Virus record (IMG/VR): IMGVR_UViG_3300025645_000444 | Location: 1-23,885 of that record | DNA length: 23,885 nucleotides | From: a virus | Reading direction: 5' to 3' (one strand) | Shown here: one piece after another, positions 14,665-20,861 of the stretch | Layout of the letters: every line of letters starts with the position of its first letter | Position numbering within the stretch: position 1 is the first letter of the stretch | Notes under the pieces: generated by a model | What the model was told of the DNA's origin: nothing | Seen by the model: the letters and a program-made list of their open reading frames with translations, nothing else | Database searches by the model: none | Program-made: the position numbers and the translations under genes

Positions 14665-14852
14665 CAACTTATAAGACCTCATTTGAGGCACAGTGCAAGG
14701 GAAAACATAAGTTTCCTACCTACCAGGTAGCACAAGCCTCTTTAGGCTTTAAACGTGGGGATCCAATGGAGGTTTATCACTGTCCACATTGCCAGTTTTA
14801 CCATGTAGGTCATGCAACACCTAAACAACCAGACATAAGGAGAGCAAAATGA
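14661..14852 (+). CDS. Small zinc-finger-like protein
   Basis: The 63-residue basic protein has Cys12 and His16 (AQCKGKHKFPT) and then YHCPHCQFYHVGH (about 39-51), giving a C..H...CxxC..H..H set that could bind zinc. Such short proteins are frequent in phage early regions and may bind DNA or RNA. It is ATGA-coupled on both sides, so it is clearly part of the early operon. Exact role unknown. Confidence 0.75.
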   Translation: MTTYKTSFEAQCKGKHKFPTYQVAQASLGFKRGDPMEVYHCPHCQFYHVGHATPKQPDIRRAK

Positions 14853-15046
14853 GTAAAGGTTCAGCAAGGCGTCCAACGTCTTTAGCTAATGATGAGCTTA
14901 ACAAACGTTGGGATGCCATCTTTAAAAAGGCTAAATGTCCAATTTGTGGATCTAAAGAATACACGCAGCATGAATCAGTTCAACACAATCAAGAAGTTGG
15001 TTACAAAAACTGTAATGAGTGTCATGCACAATTTGATATAGGTTAA
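14849..15046 (+). CDS. Small zinc-ribbon protein
   Basis: The 65-residue product contains two knuckles, CPICG (about 31-35) and CNECH (about 55-59), with spacing and context (CPICGSKEYTQHES...GYKNCNECHAQFDIG) typical of a zinc ribbon. The first 30 residues are basic (SKGSARRPTS, NKRWDAIFKKAK). The start overlaps the preceding stop (ATGA). A nucleic-acid-binding or transcription-related role is plausible, but the family is not known. Confidence 0.75.
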   Translation: MSKGSARRPTSLANDELNKRWDAIFKKAKCPICGSKEYTQHESVQHNQEVGYKNCNECHAQFDIG

Positions 15047-15058
15047 ACTTTTACAAAC

Positions 15059-15121
15059 CCGGCTAGGTTGGATTAATTACCCAACTGAAAAGTGAGCTTC
15101 CCCACTTGCCGGATGTTTTTT
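15059..15121 (+). ncRNA. Three-way-junction RNA element or terminator before the replication genes
   Basis: Complementary arms nest cleanly. CCGGC (15059-15063) pairs with GCCGG (15108-15112). Inside it GTTGG (15067-15071) pairs with CCAAC (15081-15085), and AAGTG (15090-15094) pairs with CACTT (15103-15107). The third stem abuts the first, and ATG then six T follow. This could be an intrinsic terminator or attenuator, a leader RNA, or a cruciform marking a replication origin beside the initiator gene. Its junction lacks the hammerhead core bases. Confidence 0.45.
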
Positions 15122-15146
15122 CAGTGGAAGACAGCGGAAAACAACT

Positions 15147-15785
15147 ATGTCAATCATCAGAACGCCTCGTAAGGCGACTAATTTCACCATCCTGTCCAAC
15201 TGTGTCATTCAAGACAATCGTTTGTCTATGAAGGCTTTGGGTATGCTTGTTCGTTTGTTATCACGTCCTGACAACTGGGCTACTAACAGTGAAACATTAG
15301 CCCGTGAGTTTGATTGTGGTCGAGAGCAAATCAGAACTGTTCTTGGAGAACTTGCAGACCGAGGTTATATGCAGCTTAACAAAACTCAAAACGATAAAGG
15401 CCAATGGAATTCTTCATGGTCTGTTTATGACGAACCTTATGAACCGGAGTCTAGTGAACCGGAGCCCGGAAACCCGTACGTCGGTCGGCTGGGCCCTATA
15501 ACAAGTACTGTATTACAAAGTACTAATACAAAGGAAGAGCCAGTCGGTTTCACCTCCTTTTGGCGCTCTTATCCAAACAAGAAAGCCAAGCCTGCGGCTT
15601 TGAAAGCGTTTAACAAAGCTAAGGTAACAGACATTAACTTAATCTTGAATCACATAGAAGTGATGACTAGATCAGAACAATGGCAAAACACACAATTCAT
15701 TCCTTTTCCAGCAACCTACCTTAACCAGCGTAGATGGGAAGATGACACCATTGCACCAACTAACCAATTTGCAGGCTTTAAATGA
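15147..15785 (+). CDS. Winged-helix replication initiator (O/DnaD-like)
   Basis: The 212-residue protein has a winged-helix module at about residues 20-85 (LSMKALGMLVRLLSRPDNWATN, SETLAREFDCGREQIRTVL, ELADRGYMQL). A flexible acidic linker follows (PYEPESSEPEPGNPY). The C-terminal domain has FTSFWRSYPNKKAKPAALKAFNKAK (in pieces about 132-158) and FIPFPATYLNQRRWEDD (about 183-199), typical of phage replisome organisers. It would recognise the origin and load the helicase encoded just downstream. It is ATGA-coupled to the next gene. GCGGAAAAC precedes the ATG at a usable distance. Confidence 0.8.
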   Translation: MSIIRTPRKATNFTILSNCVIQDNRLSMKALGMLVRLLSRPDNWATNSETLAREFDCGREQIRTVLGELADRGYMQLNKTQNDKGQWNSSWSVYDEPYEPESSEPEPGNPYVGRLGPITSTVLQSTNTKEEPVGFTSFWRSYPNKKAKPAALKAFNKAKVTDINLILNHIEVMTRSEQWQNTQFIPFPATYLNQRRWEDDTIAPTNQFAGFK

Positions 15786-16126
15786 GCTTAAAACAGCTTG
15801 TAGACCTACGCATAGCAGGTCATGCACCTAAAAGCGTTTGGATTATTGTTGGTGACTGTCCAAAATGGATAGATGAAAGCCATCAATACATTCGGATTAC
15901 TCCTTCTGATAAACCGAAACATATGGACTTTAGAGCTTTAGTTGGTTTAAACGTGGTCATTTTTGAGATTGGTAAGTACAACAGTTTGTTCTTACAAACG
16001 ATCCAAGCAGTAGAAGCTGCTAACCCAAAAGAGCTTTCACTCGCTTGTAAAACTGGTATTGCGGGTGCAAGTGATGACCATGAACATATTTTGAAACGAA
16101 TTTGGAGGACTTTATGTCCAGCATGA
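15782..16126 (+). CDS. Hypothetical protein between initiator and helicase
   Basis: The 114-residue product has a Rossmann-like beta pattern (KSVWIIVGDCPKW, LVGLNVVIFEIG) and a helical C-terminus (HEHILKRIWRTLCPA). No motif identifies it. It is translationally coupled to the initiator (ATGA) and overlaps the helicase start by 13 bases, so it sits exactly where helicase loaders or accessory replication factors are often encoded. A helicase-accessory role is inference from position only. Confidence 0.7.
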   Translation: MSLKQLVDLRIAGHAPKSVWIIVGDCPKWIDESHQYIRITPSDKPKHMDFRALVGLNVVIFEIGKYNSLFLQTIQAVEAANPKELSLACKTGIAGASDDHEHILKRIWRTLCPA

Positions 16127-17094
16127 TTACTCTTGATGATATTGACTTTAATGTCTACTTACATGAAACTGACAACTCTACCAAGGTTAAAACAGCACAA
16201 ACATGGATGGAAGACCTTATTCATGATTTGCGGAATCCTGATAAAACACGCAAGATTTTTATGCCGTGGGAAAAGACTACCAACGATTTCTGTTTTAGAC
16301 CGGGTGAAGTTACGCTTTGGGCTGGTCAAAATGGTCATGGTAAGTCAATGGTCACATCTCAAATTGCAATGTCGCTTATGGGTCAAGACCAAAAGGTCTG
16401 TATTGCTTCGTTTGAGATGAAGCCTACAACGACTCTAAGCCGCATGGCGAGGATGTATGCGGGAACTAATCCATTCTCTGAAGAATATCAGTCTAGCGAG
16501 GGTGTAGAGGCCTTAGCGAGCCTTTATACAGAGTTTGGAGAGTGGTCTGACAATAAACTTTGGCTTTATGACCAACAAGGGACTGTTAACCAAGATCAAA
16601 TCATTTCAGTAGCGAGATATTGTGCAAAGAAGTTAGGAGTCACTCACTTCTTTATTGATAGCTTAATGAAGTGCTCCAAAGGTGAAGATGACTATAACGG
16701 TCAAAAGAACTTTGTAGATGAACTTACAGCTTTGGCAAGGGATAACCAGGTACACATCCATCTTATCCATCACATGAAGAAACCCGCTGGTGGTGAGTAC
16801 CAGGTATGCGGAAAGTACGATGCGAAAGGTTCTGGAGCCATTTCAGATCTCGTTGATAACTTCTTTGTTGTTCACCGGAATAAAGAAAAGTCTGATGACA
16901 TTGAGAACAAAGGAATGGCTTCACTAAAAAAGGGTGAAGCTGATGCTTTCCTGATATGCCGTAAACAGCGTAATGGTGAAGGTGAGCCTAAGTTCCTTCT
17001 ATGGTTTGACCGTGACAGTCAGCAATTTAAAGGAGGTGAGCATGACAGTCTCCACTTCTACCCAAATTATCCTCACAAGCCATCAATTTTTTGA
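16114..17094 (+). CDS. Replicative DNA helicase, DnaB/RecA fold
   Basis: I place the start at the ATG at 16114, five bases after GGAGG at 16104-16108; an in-frame TTG lies upstream. The 326-residue protein has Walker A GQNGHGKS (about 71-78), the motif IASFEM (about 97-102), a Walker B-like strand FFIDSL (about 179-184) and HLIHH (about 216-220), then KGSGAISDLVDNFFVVHRNK near residue 240. These are the order and motifs of the DnaB/T7 gp4 helicase domain. The primase or DnaB N-terminal domain is missing, as in compact phage helicases. It should unwind the phage fork with the upstream initiator as loader. Confidence 0.9.
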   Translation: MSSMITLDDIDFNVYLHETDNSTKVKTAQTWMEDLIHDLRNPDKTRKIFMPWEKTTNDFCFRPGEVTLWAGQNGHGKSMVTSQIAMSLMGQDQKVCIASFEMKPTTTLSRMARMYAGTNPFSEEYQSSEGVEALASLYTEFGEWSDNKLWLYDQQGTVNQDQIISVARYCAKKLGVTHFFIDSLMKCSKGEDDYNGQKNFVDELTALARDNQVHIHLIHHMKKPAGGEYQVCGKYDAKGSGAISDLVDNFFVVHRNKEKSDDIENKGMASLKKGEADAFLICRKQRNGEGEPKFLLWFDRDSQQFKGGEHDSLHFYPNYPHKPSIF

Positions 17095-17272
17095 ACAACA
17101 TCAAGAGAAGATGGTTAAACATTTTCTCTACTTGCGAGAACAAGACAGGGACTATGCAATTGAAGCTCTTTATGAGTACAAAAACATGGCTTCTTGTCCA
17201 TTTCCAGAAATCCACAAAGACGTAAAAGTCGCATTTGACAAGGTAAAAAATGAAAATATTAGTAGCGTGTGA
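17042..17272 (+). CDS. Small hypothetical protein
   Basis: The frame is open further upstream, but AAGGAGGTGAGC just before the ATG at 17042 fixes the start, giving 76 residues (MTVSTSTQIILTSHQFFEQH...). It is helical and charged, with LREQDRDYAIEALYEYKNMAS in the middle. It overlaps the helicase end by 53 bases and the methyltransferase-like gene by 23 bases, an unusually deep double overlap. Function unknown; a replication accessory role is possible from context. Confidence 0.75.
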   Translation: MTVSTSTQIILTSHQFFEQHQEKMVKHFLYLREQDRDYAIEALYEYKNMASCPFPEIHKDVKVAFDKVKNENISSV

Positions 17273-17837
17273 ATATTCGGGAAAAGTTCGTGAGGCTTTT
17301 AAAGCACTTGGACATGATGCAACGAGTTGTGATTTATTGCCAACTGATTTACCAGGTAAACATTACCAAGGTGATGTGTTTGACATCATCAATGATGGTT
17401 GGGATTTGATGATTGCACATCCTCCATGCACTTATTTATCTGTATCTGGTATGCACTGGACAACTCGTGGTTTGCGTGACCCAAAGTTGACCGAGGATGC
17501 TTTGACCTTTGTTAAATTGTTAATGGATGCGCCAATTCCAAGAATTGCAATTGAAAATCCAATAAGTGTGATTTCAAGCAGAATAAGAAAGCCAGATCAA
17601 ATCATTCAACCTTGGTGGTTTGGAGAAGATGCAAGTAAAAAAACGTGTATTTGGCTTAAAAACTTGCCTTTGCTTCTGCCAACCAATATGTTGCCTGGTG
17701 ATGCAAAAACACGTAGAGGAAATCAAACCGCTAATGGACAAAACAAGTTGCCACCATCAAAAGACCGCTGGAAACTTAGATCAACAACTTATCAAGGTAT
17801 TGCTGATGCAATGGCTAATCAATGGAGTAATGTATGA
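17250..17837 (+). CDS. Short cytosine-C5-methyltransferase-like protein
   Basis: The 195-residue product opens MKILVACEYSGKVREAFKAL, a phage-type variant of methyltransferase motif I. It continues with ATSCDLLPTD (motif II-like), LMIAHPPCTYLSVSG (Pro-Cys motif IV), AIENP (motif VI) and a C-terminal STTYQGIADAMANQW resembling motif X. Standard C5 methyltransferases exceed 300 residues because of the target-recognition domain, which is missing here. Many phages carry this short form; it may methylate DNA with relaxed specificity or have lost activity. It is ATGA-coupled to the next gene and lies in the replication operon. Confidence 0.75.
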   Translation: MKILVACEYSGKVREAFKALGHDATSCDLLPTDLPGKHYQGDVFDIINDGWDLMIAHPPCTYLSVSGMHWTTRGLRDPKLTEDALTFVKLLMDAPIPRIAIENPISVISSRIRKPDQIIQPWWFGEDASKKTCIWLKNLPLLLPTNMLPGDAKTRRGNQTANGQNKLPPSKDRWKLRSTTYQGIADAMANQWSNV

Positions 17838-18034
17838 ATTTTGAAGAATTACAAATCAAATTATTTGATCTTTTAAATGAGTGTAAAGATATGCCAGCCG
17901 ATACTGTTATGGGTGCTGTTGCTATGGTTTATGAGCGAACTAAATATCACTATGCAATGTCAATTCGTTTGCATGATGAGAAATTTAGATCATCTGATGT
18001 ATATGAAGAATCTTTAAAACAAGGTAATGTATGA
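17834..18034 (+). CDS. Small hypothetical protein
   Basis: This 66-residue helical product (MNFEELQIKLFDLLNECKDM...) has alternating acidic and hydrophobic residues and contains VMGAVAMVYERTKYHYAMS. No family is recognised. Its start is ATGA-coupled to the methyltransferase-like gene. Its stop is ATGA-coupled to the rusA stub at 18031, showing that rusA was originally its direct downstream partner. Confidence 0.7.
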   Translation: MNFEELQIKLFDLLNECKDMPADTVMGAVAMVYERTKYHYAMSIRLHDEKFRSSDVYEESLKQGNV

Positions 18035-18096
18035 CATTTCAATTAGCATTCAAACTTGAAAGTACACCCGTAGGCAAAGGGAATATAGTAGAATAA
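18031..18096 (+). pseudogene. rusA: Leftover 5' stub of rusA
   Basis: This 21-codon frame starts MTFQLAFKLESTPVGK and stops at TAA (18094-18096). Its beginning matches the intact rusA at 18670, which starts MTFQLHFEVIGSPIGK; even the ribosome site and start bases agree (CAAGG....TATGAC.TTTCAATTA). The PVGKG segment is the usual RusA N-terminal signature. The match ends after about codon 16. The stub is ATGA-coupled to the upstream gene, so it marks the original rusA position before the HNH gene was inserted. It differs too much from the full copy to be a recent duplication. Confidence 0.75.
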
Positions 18097-18100
18097 AAAC

Positions 18101-18171
18101 TACAGCTACCTTTAGCGGGGGAAAAGACGATTCATCACCGTCCTGCTGTAATTTTTAGTGATGACTTCCGC
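18101..18171 (+). ncRNA. Folded leader (pseudoknot-capable) before the HNH gene
   Basis: This short non-coding stretch holds several pairable segments. TACAGC (18101-18106) pairs with GCTGTA (18145-18150), and GACG (18126-18129) pairs with CGTC (18139-18142). TCATCAC (18132-18138) in that hairpin loop pairs with GTGATGA (18158-18164), and GCGG (18115-18118) pairs with CCGC (18168-18171). AGCGGG can alternatively pair with CCTGCT. It may be an intron remnant or a translational control element. The motif GCGGGGGAAAA recalls group I intron P4 but the rest of the core is not evident. Confidence 0.4.
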
Positions 18172-18188
18172 CAATGATGAGGTGCGAC

Positions 18189-18668
18189 ATGCTTACTTAT
18201 TTAATTCCTAAACTTAATGAATTACTGTATGTAAAAAACAGTATTTTCTATTGGAAAAAAACACAGGGTAGAAGAATTGCTCATAAACCTGCTGGATGGC
18301 TTTCCAAAGGTTATGTACTGATTGGAATTTGTAATGAAGTACATCCAGCTCATAGATTATTATTTTCTTTACATCATAACTATTGCCCTGAATTTATAGA
18401 TCATATTGATGGTAATAGAGCAAATAATAAAATAGAAAATTTAAGACCTGCAACTTTGAATGAAAATGCAAGAAATTGCAAAAAACCAAGTCATAACACA
18501 AGTGGATTTAAAGGTGTAGGTTGGGATAAAAATAGAAATAAATGGATGGCATATATCACGATTAATAATAAATTCAAATCTTTAGGAAGATATGAAAACA
18601 TAAATGATGCTAATTTAGCTTACATCACAGCTGCTAAATTTTATTTTGGAAATTTTGCAAGGATTTAA
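18189..18668 (+). CDS. HNH homing endonuclease with AP2-type DNA-binding domain
   Basis: The frame is open from 18174, but GAGGTG just before the ATG at 18189 favours that start (159 residues). The N-terminal part (MLTYLIPKLNELLYVKN...FYWKKTQGRR) is typical of phage HNH_3 proteins. The catalytic block runs HRLLFSLHHN then DHIDGNRANNKIENLRP (about 58-91). The C-terminal AP2-like part (SGFKGVGWDKNRNKWMAYI, LGRYENINDANLAY) would bind DNA. Such genes spread by cutting a homologous site in a competing phage. Its last codons hold the ribosome site (AAGGA) of the intact rusA. The gene is more AT-rich than its neighbours, suggesting recent transfer. Confidence 0.9.
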   Translation: MLTYLIPKLNELLYVKNSIFYWKKTQGRRIAHKPAGWLSKGYVLIGICNEVHPAHRLLFSLHHNYCPEFIDHIDGNRANNKIENLRPATLNENARNCKKPSHNTSGFKGVGWDKNRNKWMAYITINNKFKSLGRYENINDANLAYITAAKFYFGNFARI

Positions 18669-18669
18669 T

Positions 18670-19098
18670 ATGACTTTTCAATTACATTTTGAAGTAATAG
18701 GTTCCCCTATAGGAAAACAAAGACCTAAATTTGCAAGACGGGGAAACTTTGTCTCAACTTACACACCTTTAAAAACAAAACTGTATGAAGACCAAATACG
18801 GGAAGTTGCTAGTCAAGCAATGGGTGAAGTAGAGCCTCTAGACACTCCTATCACAGCCTGTTTCTACATCACCATGCCAGTGCCAGCCTCTTACTCAAAG
18901 AAGGCTAAAGAAGATTGTTTATCAGGAAAGACAAGACCAACCAAGAAGCCTGACATTGATAACGTAATCAAAGCATTTTTAGATGCAATGAATGGCATTG
19001 TTTACCTGGATGACTGTCAAGTAGTCGATTTGCACGTCAAAAAAGTCTATGGAACAGTCGGAATGGTAGAAATTTACATAAAAGAAAGCTTGGACTAA
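18670..19098 (+). CDS. rusA: Holliday-junction resolvase RusA
   Basis: The 142-residue enzyme has the family N-terminal motif GSPIGKQRPKF (about 11-21). Its catalytic segment KKPDIDNVIKAFLDAMNG has Asp95 and Asp97, Lys101 four residues on, and then YLDDCQV with Asp114/Asp115, fitting the acidic triad plus lysine of RusA. It would resolve four-way junctions formed by annealing recombination and replication and so ready DNA for packaging. AAGGATTTAAT gives its ribosome site, encoded within the end of the HNH gene. An older stub of the same gene lies at 18031. Confidence 0.9.
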   Translation: MTFQLHFEVIGSPIGKQRPKFARRGNFVSTYTPLKTKLYEDQIREVASQAMGEVEPLDTPITACFYITMPVPASYSKKAKEDCLSGKTRPTKKPDIDNVIKAFLDAMNGIVYLDDCQVVDLHVKKVYGTVGMVEIYIKESLD

Positions 19099-19119
19099 GG
19101 GTTTACACCTACAAAATAG

Positions 19120-19155
19120 TTGAAAGAATCAAGTTTTTCAAGTTACACTAGAGTC
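19120..19155 (+). promoter_or_regulatory. Sigma-70-like promoter (cassette copy 2)
   Basis: TTGAAA (19120-19125), an 18-base spacer and TACACT (19144-19149) form a good promoter. The -10 sits in TACACTAGAGTC, which matches 11 of 12 bases of the minus-strand copy at 14404-14415, with the same 26-base distance to the ATG. TTGAAA also pairs with TTTCAA (19136-19141), an inverted repeat that a regulator could bind. It drives the coupled small genes from 19182. Confidence 0.65.
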
Positions 19156-19181
19156 CTCATCAACGAAACGGGTAGAAAGAA

Positions 19182-19358
19182 ATGAAAATTGAACTTACAA
19201 AAGCAGAAGTTACAGAAATCCTTTTGGAACACATCAACTTCAAAATTGCTAATTGCAAAGAGATCTTTAACACAGTGTCATTTGGTAGCTATTACAGCAA
19301 CTTTAATGAAGTCACTGTTAGCTATGTAGCACCAGAGGTGACAGATGACAAAGCCTAA
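19182..19358 (+). CDS. 58-residue protein, first of a small-gene cascade
   Basis: The frame reads MKIELTKAEVTEILLEHINF... and continues KEIFNTVSFGSYYSNFNEVT before an acidic end (PEVTDDKA). A start helix and two strands are likely. The leader GGGTAGAAAGAA and promoter cassette lie immediately upstream, and its stop overlaps the next gene by 14 bases. No family is recognised. Sharing its promoter-leader with the recombination operon suggests early co-expression. Confidence 0.65.
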   Translation: MKIELTKAEVTEILLEHINFKIANCKEIFNTVSFGSYYSNFNEVTVSYVAPEVTDDKA

Positions 19359-19560
19359 GCGTCCAGAATTGCGTATTAATGCTAACTCTGCTTTGCACTT
19401 TATTGCTCCAAAAGTGCAAGTGTATAAACCAGCAAACATGACACCTAGAGCTTTAAAACCGGGTGAAGCTGGCCCTAGACAATATGACTCACGTAAATCA
19501 GTTTACAAGCCTTCTGATTACTTAGTGTCATCAACAGGGTTAGCAAAATGGACGCTGTAA
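19345..19560 (+). CDS. Small basic hypothetical protein
   Basis: The 71-residue product (MTKPKRPELRINANSALHFI...) is basic, with Pro- and Tyr-rich segments (KVQVYKPANMTPRALKPGEAG, SVYKPSDYLVSSTG). YKPxxY-like motifs recur at about 27 and 54. It overlaps both neighbours by 13-14 bases. No family is recognised. It may bind nucleic acid. Confidence 0.65.
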   Translation: MTKPKRPELRINANSALHFIAPKVQVYKPANMTPRALKPGEAGPRQYDSRKSVYKPSDYLVSSTGLAKWTL

Positions 19561-19637
19561 TTAGTCACACTATCAGCTTTTTTGCTGGTGTTGGTTGCAT
19601 TACTGTACTAATTTTTACCATGATGGTTTGGAAATGA
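19548..19637 (+). CDS. 29-residue single-span membrane micro-protein
   Basis: The frame MDAVISHTISFFAGVGC... continues ITVLIFTMMVWK with one strongly hydrophobic span. It overlaps the previous gene by 13 bases, and its TGA overlaps the next ATG (ATGA at 19634-19637). The coupling supports translation. Function unknown. Confidence 0.55.
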   Translation: MDAVISHTISFFAGVGCITVLIFTMMVWK

Positions 19638-19732
19638 AAACACTATTTGTTGTACTTGTAATCATGATGGTGATTGTTTTGATTGCCAGTTATGTAATGT
19701 ATTTAATTTTTAAAGATGACCAAGATGTATAA
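19634..19732 (+). CDS. 32-residue single-span membrane micro-protein
   Basis: The frame MKTLFVVLVIMMVIVLIASY... has one long hydrophobic span (about residues 4-26), then a charged end KDDQDV. It is ATGA-coupled to the previous micro-gene and overlaps the start of the next gene by 17 bases. Together the two micro-proteins could form a small membrane complex; this is speculation. Confidence 0.55.
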   Translation: MKTLFVVLVIMMVIVLIASYVMYLIFKDDQDV

Positions 19733-20033
19733 ACCAGAAACAACATTTGTTAATGGAAAACATCCATTGAAAATAGTTCATGTGTTTAAAAAACCAGCAA
19801 AAATAGTAGTTGATCCAACTATGCGTTTATATGGAAAACAAGTGAAGTCAATTATTGAGTACATTATTCAAAATGGCCCTGTAACTGCTGCACAAGTTGT
19901 CAAAACATTGGACTTAATTCCCTCTGCTAAAAGTCAAATACGTGATGCTAAATGCAAAGGTTTAATTGTTGGAGTTTGGGGTACTCAACCTGATAACAAT
20001 AATCGAATCATGTACTACTCGGGAGTTCAGTAA
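19716..20033 (+). CDS. Winged-helix-like protein, paralogue A
   Basis: The 105-residue product has a basic N-terminus (a second in-frame Met lies three codons in) and a helical domain KSIIEYIIQNGPVTAAQVVK, LDLIPSAKSQIRDAKCKGLI (about 44-83), followed by a strand ending RIMYYSGVQ. The pattern of helix, turn, recognition-like helix and beta wing suggests DNA binding. It matches the next gene in layout and in its last six residues, so the two are tandem paralogues. The stop shares an A with the next ATG (TAATG). Confidence 0.65.
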   Translation: MTKMYKPETTFVNGKHPLKIVHVFKKPAKIVVDPTMRLYGKQVKSIIEYIIQNGPVTAAQVVKTLDLIPSAKSQIRDAKCKGLIVGVWGTQPDNNNRIMYYSGVQ

Positions 20034-20419
20034 TGCTTTCAACTTTTACACCACAAACTATTTTGCAGCCAATCAAACCTTGGTCTGCACAAGAAATTGA
20101 AACAATGTTTGCAACATCCCAACACCAGACTATTTTGCAAAAAGTAAAACCTTGGCCTATAAAAAAAATTGAAAAGCCAGCTGTAGCCGGAAGCCCATTT
20201 GCTCATCTTCCACTAGGTGCTAGAAAGATCATTGAGTTTGCTATTGAGTTTGGCCCATGTACTTATGACCATGTTGGAAAACGCACTGGCATGACTGGAA
20301 TTCATGCTGCAAGAACATTAAAAAGTGCTGCTGCCAACGGTTATATCAAAGCAGTGACGAGAATGGTGACTACTGGAAATTATGTAAGAGCTAATATTTA
20401 TTATTCGGGGGTACAGTGA
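20033..20419 (+). CDS. Winged-helix-like protein, paralogue B
   Basis: The 128-residue product has a duplicated N-terminal motif, TPQTILQPIKPW (about 6-17) and QHQTILQKVKPW (about 30-41). Then comes a domain RKIIEFAIEFGPCTYDHVGK, RTGMTGIHAARTLKSAAANG and a wing ending ANIYYSGVQ, paralogous to the preceding product (which ends RIMYYSGVQ). It could be a phage transcription regulator or DNA-binding accessory. It is TAATG-coupled upstream and TGATG-coupled to the micro-gene downstream. Confidence 0.65.
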   Translation: MLSTFTPQTILQPIKPWSAQEIETMFATSQHQTILQKVKPWPIKKIEKPAVAGSPFAHLPLGARKIIEFAIEFGPCTYDHVGKRTGMTGIHAARTLKSAAANGYIKAVTRMVTTGNYVRANIYYSGVQ

Positions 20420-20511
20420 TGTGGCCCTTCCCCTTAACACTACCCACGAAGCAGCCTAATGCACCGCTGCCTAAGTTCAATCCCAACAACTACGATGACG
20501 CACCGCTATGA
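20419..20511 (+). CDS. 30-residue Pro-rich micro-protein
   Basis: The frame MWPFPLTLPTKQPNAPLPKF then NPNNYDDAPL is one-quarter proline. Its ATG overlaps the preceding TGA (TGATG at 20417-20421) and its TGA overlaps the next ATG (ATGA at 20508-20511). These exact overlaps and the consistent composition support a real gene. Function unknown. Confidence 0.55.
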   Translation: MWPFPLTLPTKQPNAPLPKFNPNNYDDAPL

Positions 20512-20861
20512 ATAAAGAACGTGAAGCACTGGAACAAACACACTCAACAAATTACTGGCTGCATGAAGTTGAGATGGCTAATATCAGAGGATATAAACAG
20601 GGCCGCGAGAGTGGTCTAAAAGAAGCCTTAGCGCAACCAAAGCAACAGGAGTCTGTGACAAACAACCGCATACAGGAACTTGCTGAACAAGCGGGACTCT
20701 TAGGCCCAAGCAGTCGGGTAGGAAACGCACATGAAGCCACAAAGAAGTTCGCTGAGTTGATTATTGCCGAGTGTGGCTTGATAGTTGACGAACTGGCTGG
20801 TGGGCAAATGGGCGGTGCAGGCTCGTACGATTTAAATAAACACTTTGGAGTAACAGAATGA
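20508..20861 (+). CDS. Modular early phage protein with LAQP linker
   Basis: The 117-residue product has an N-terminal helical part (EREALEQTHSTNYWLHEVEM) ending in KEALAQPKQQES (about 38-49). Then comes a separate domain, NNRIQELAEQAGLLG...FAELIIAECGLIVDELAGG, YDLNKHFGVTE, seen in many phage accessory proteins but of unknown role. The ALAQP linker recurs in the next gene and seems to be a recombination joint between modules. It is ATGA-coupled on both sides. It is visibly GC-richer than genes before 20400. Confidence 0.65.
   Translation: MNKEREALEQTHSTNYWLHEVEMANIRGYKQGRESGLKEALAQPKQQESVTNNRIQELAEQAGLLGPSSRVGNAHEATKKFAELIIAECGLIVDELAGGQMGGAGSYDLNKHFGVTE

Noticed and set aside
15059-15112. 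Hammerhead ribozyme
   Set aside because: A three-way junction is present, but the CUGANGA and GAAA core segments are absent from the junction strands.
15114-15173. Frame starting MFFQWKTAENN overlapping the initiator start
   Set aside because: It lies on the T-run of the structured element, has no ribosome site and overlaps a strongly supported gene in another frame.
18097-18669. Complete group I intron in rusA
   Set aside because: Only a P4-like strand is suggestive; no convincing R and S (P7) segments are seen, and the full rusA start at 18670 makes splicing unnecessary. Left as an alternative in the findings.
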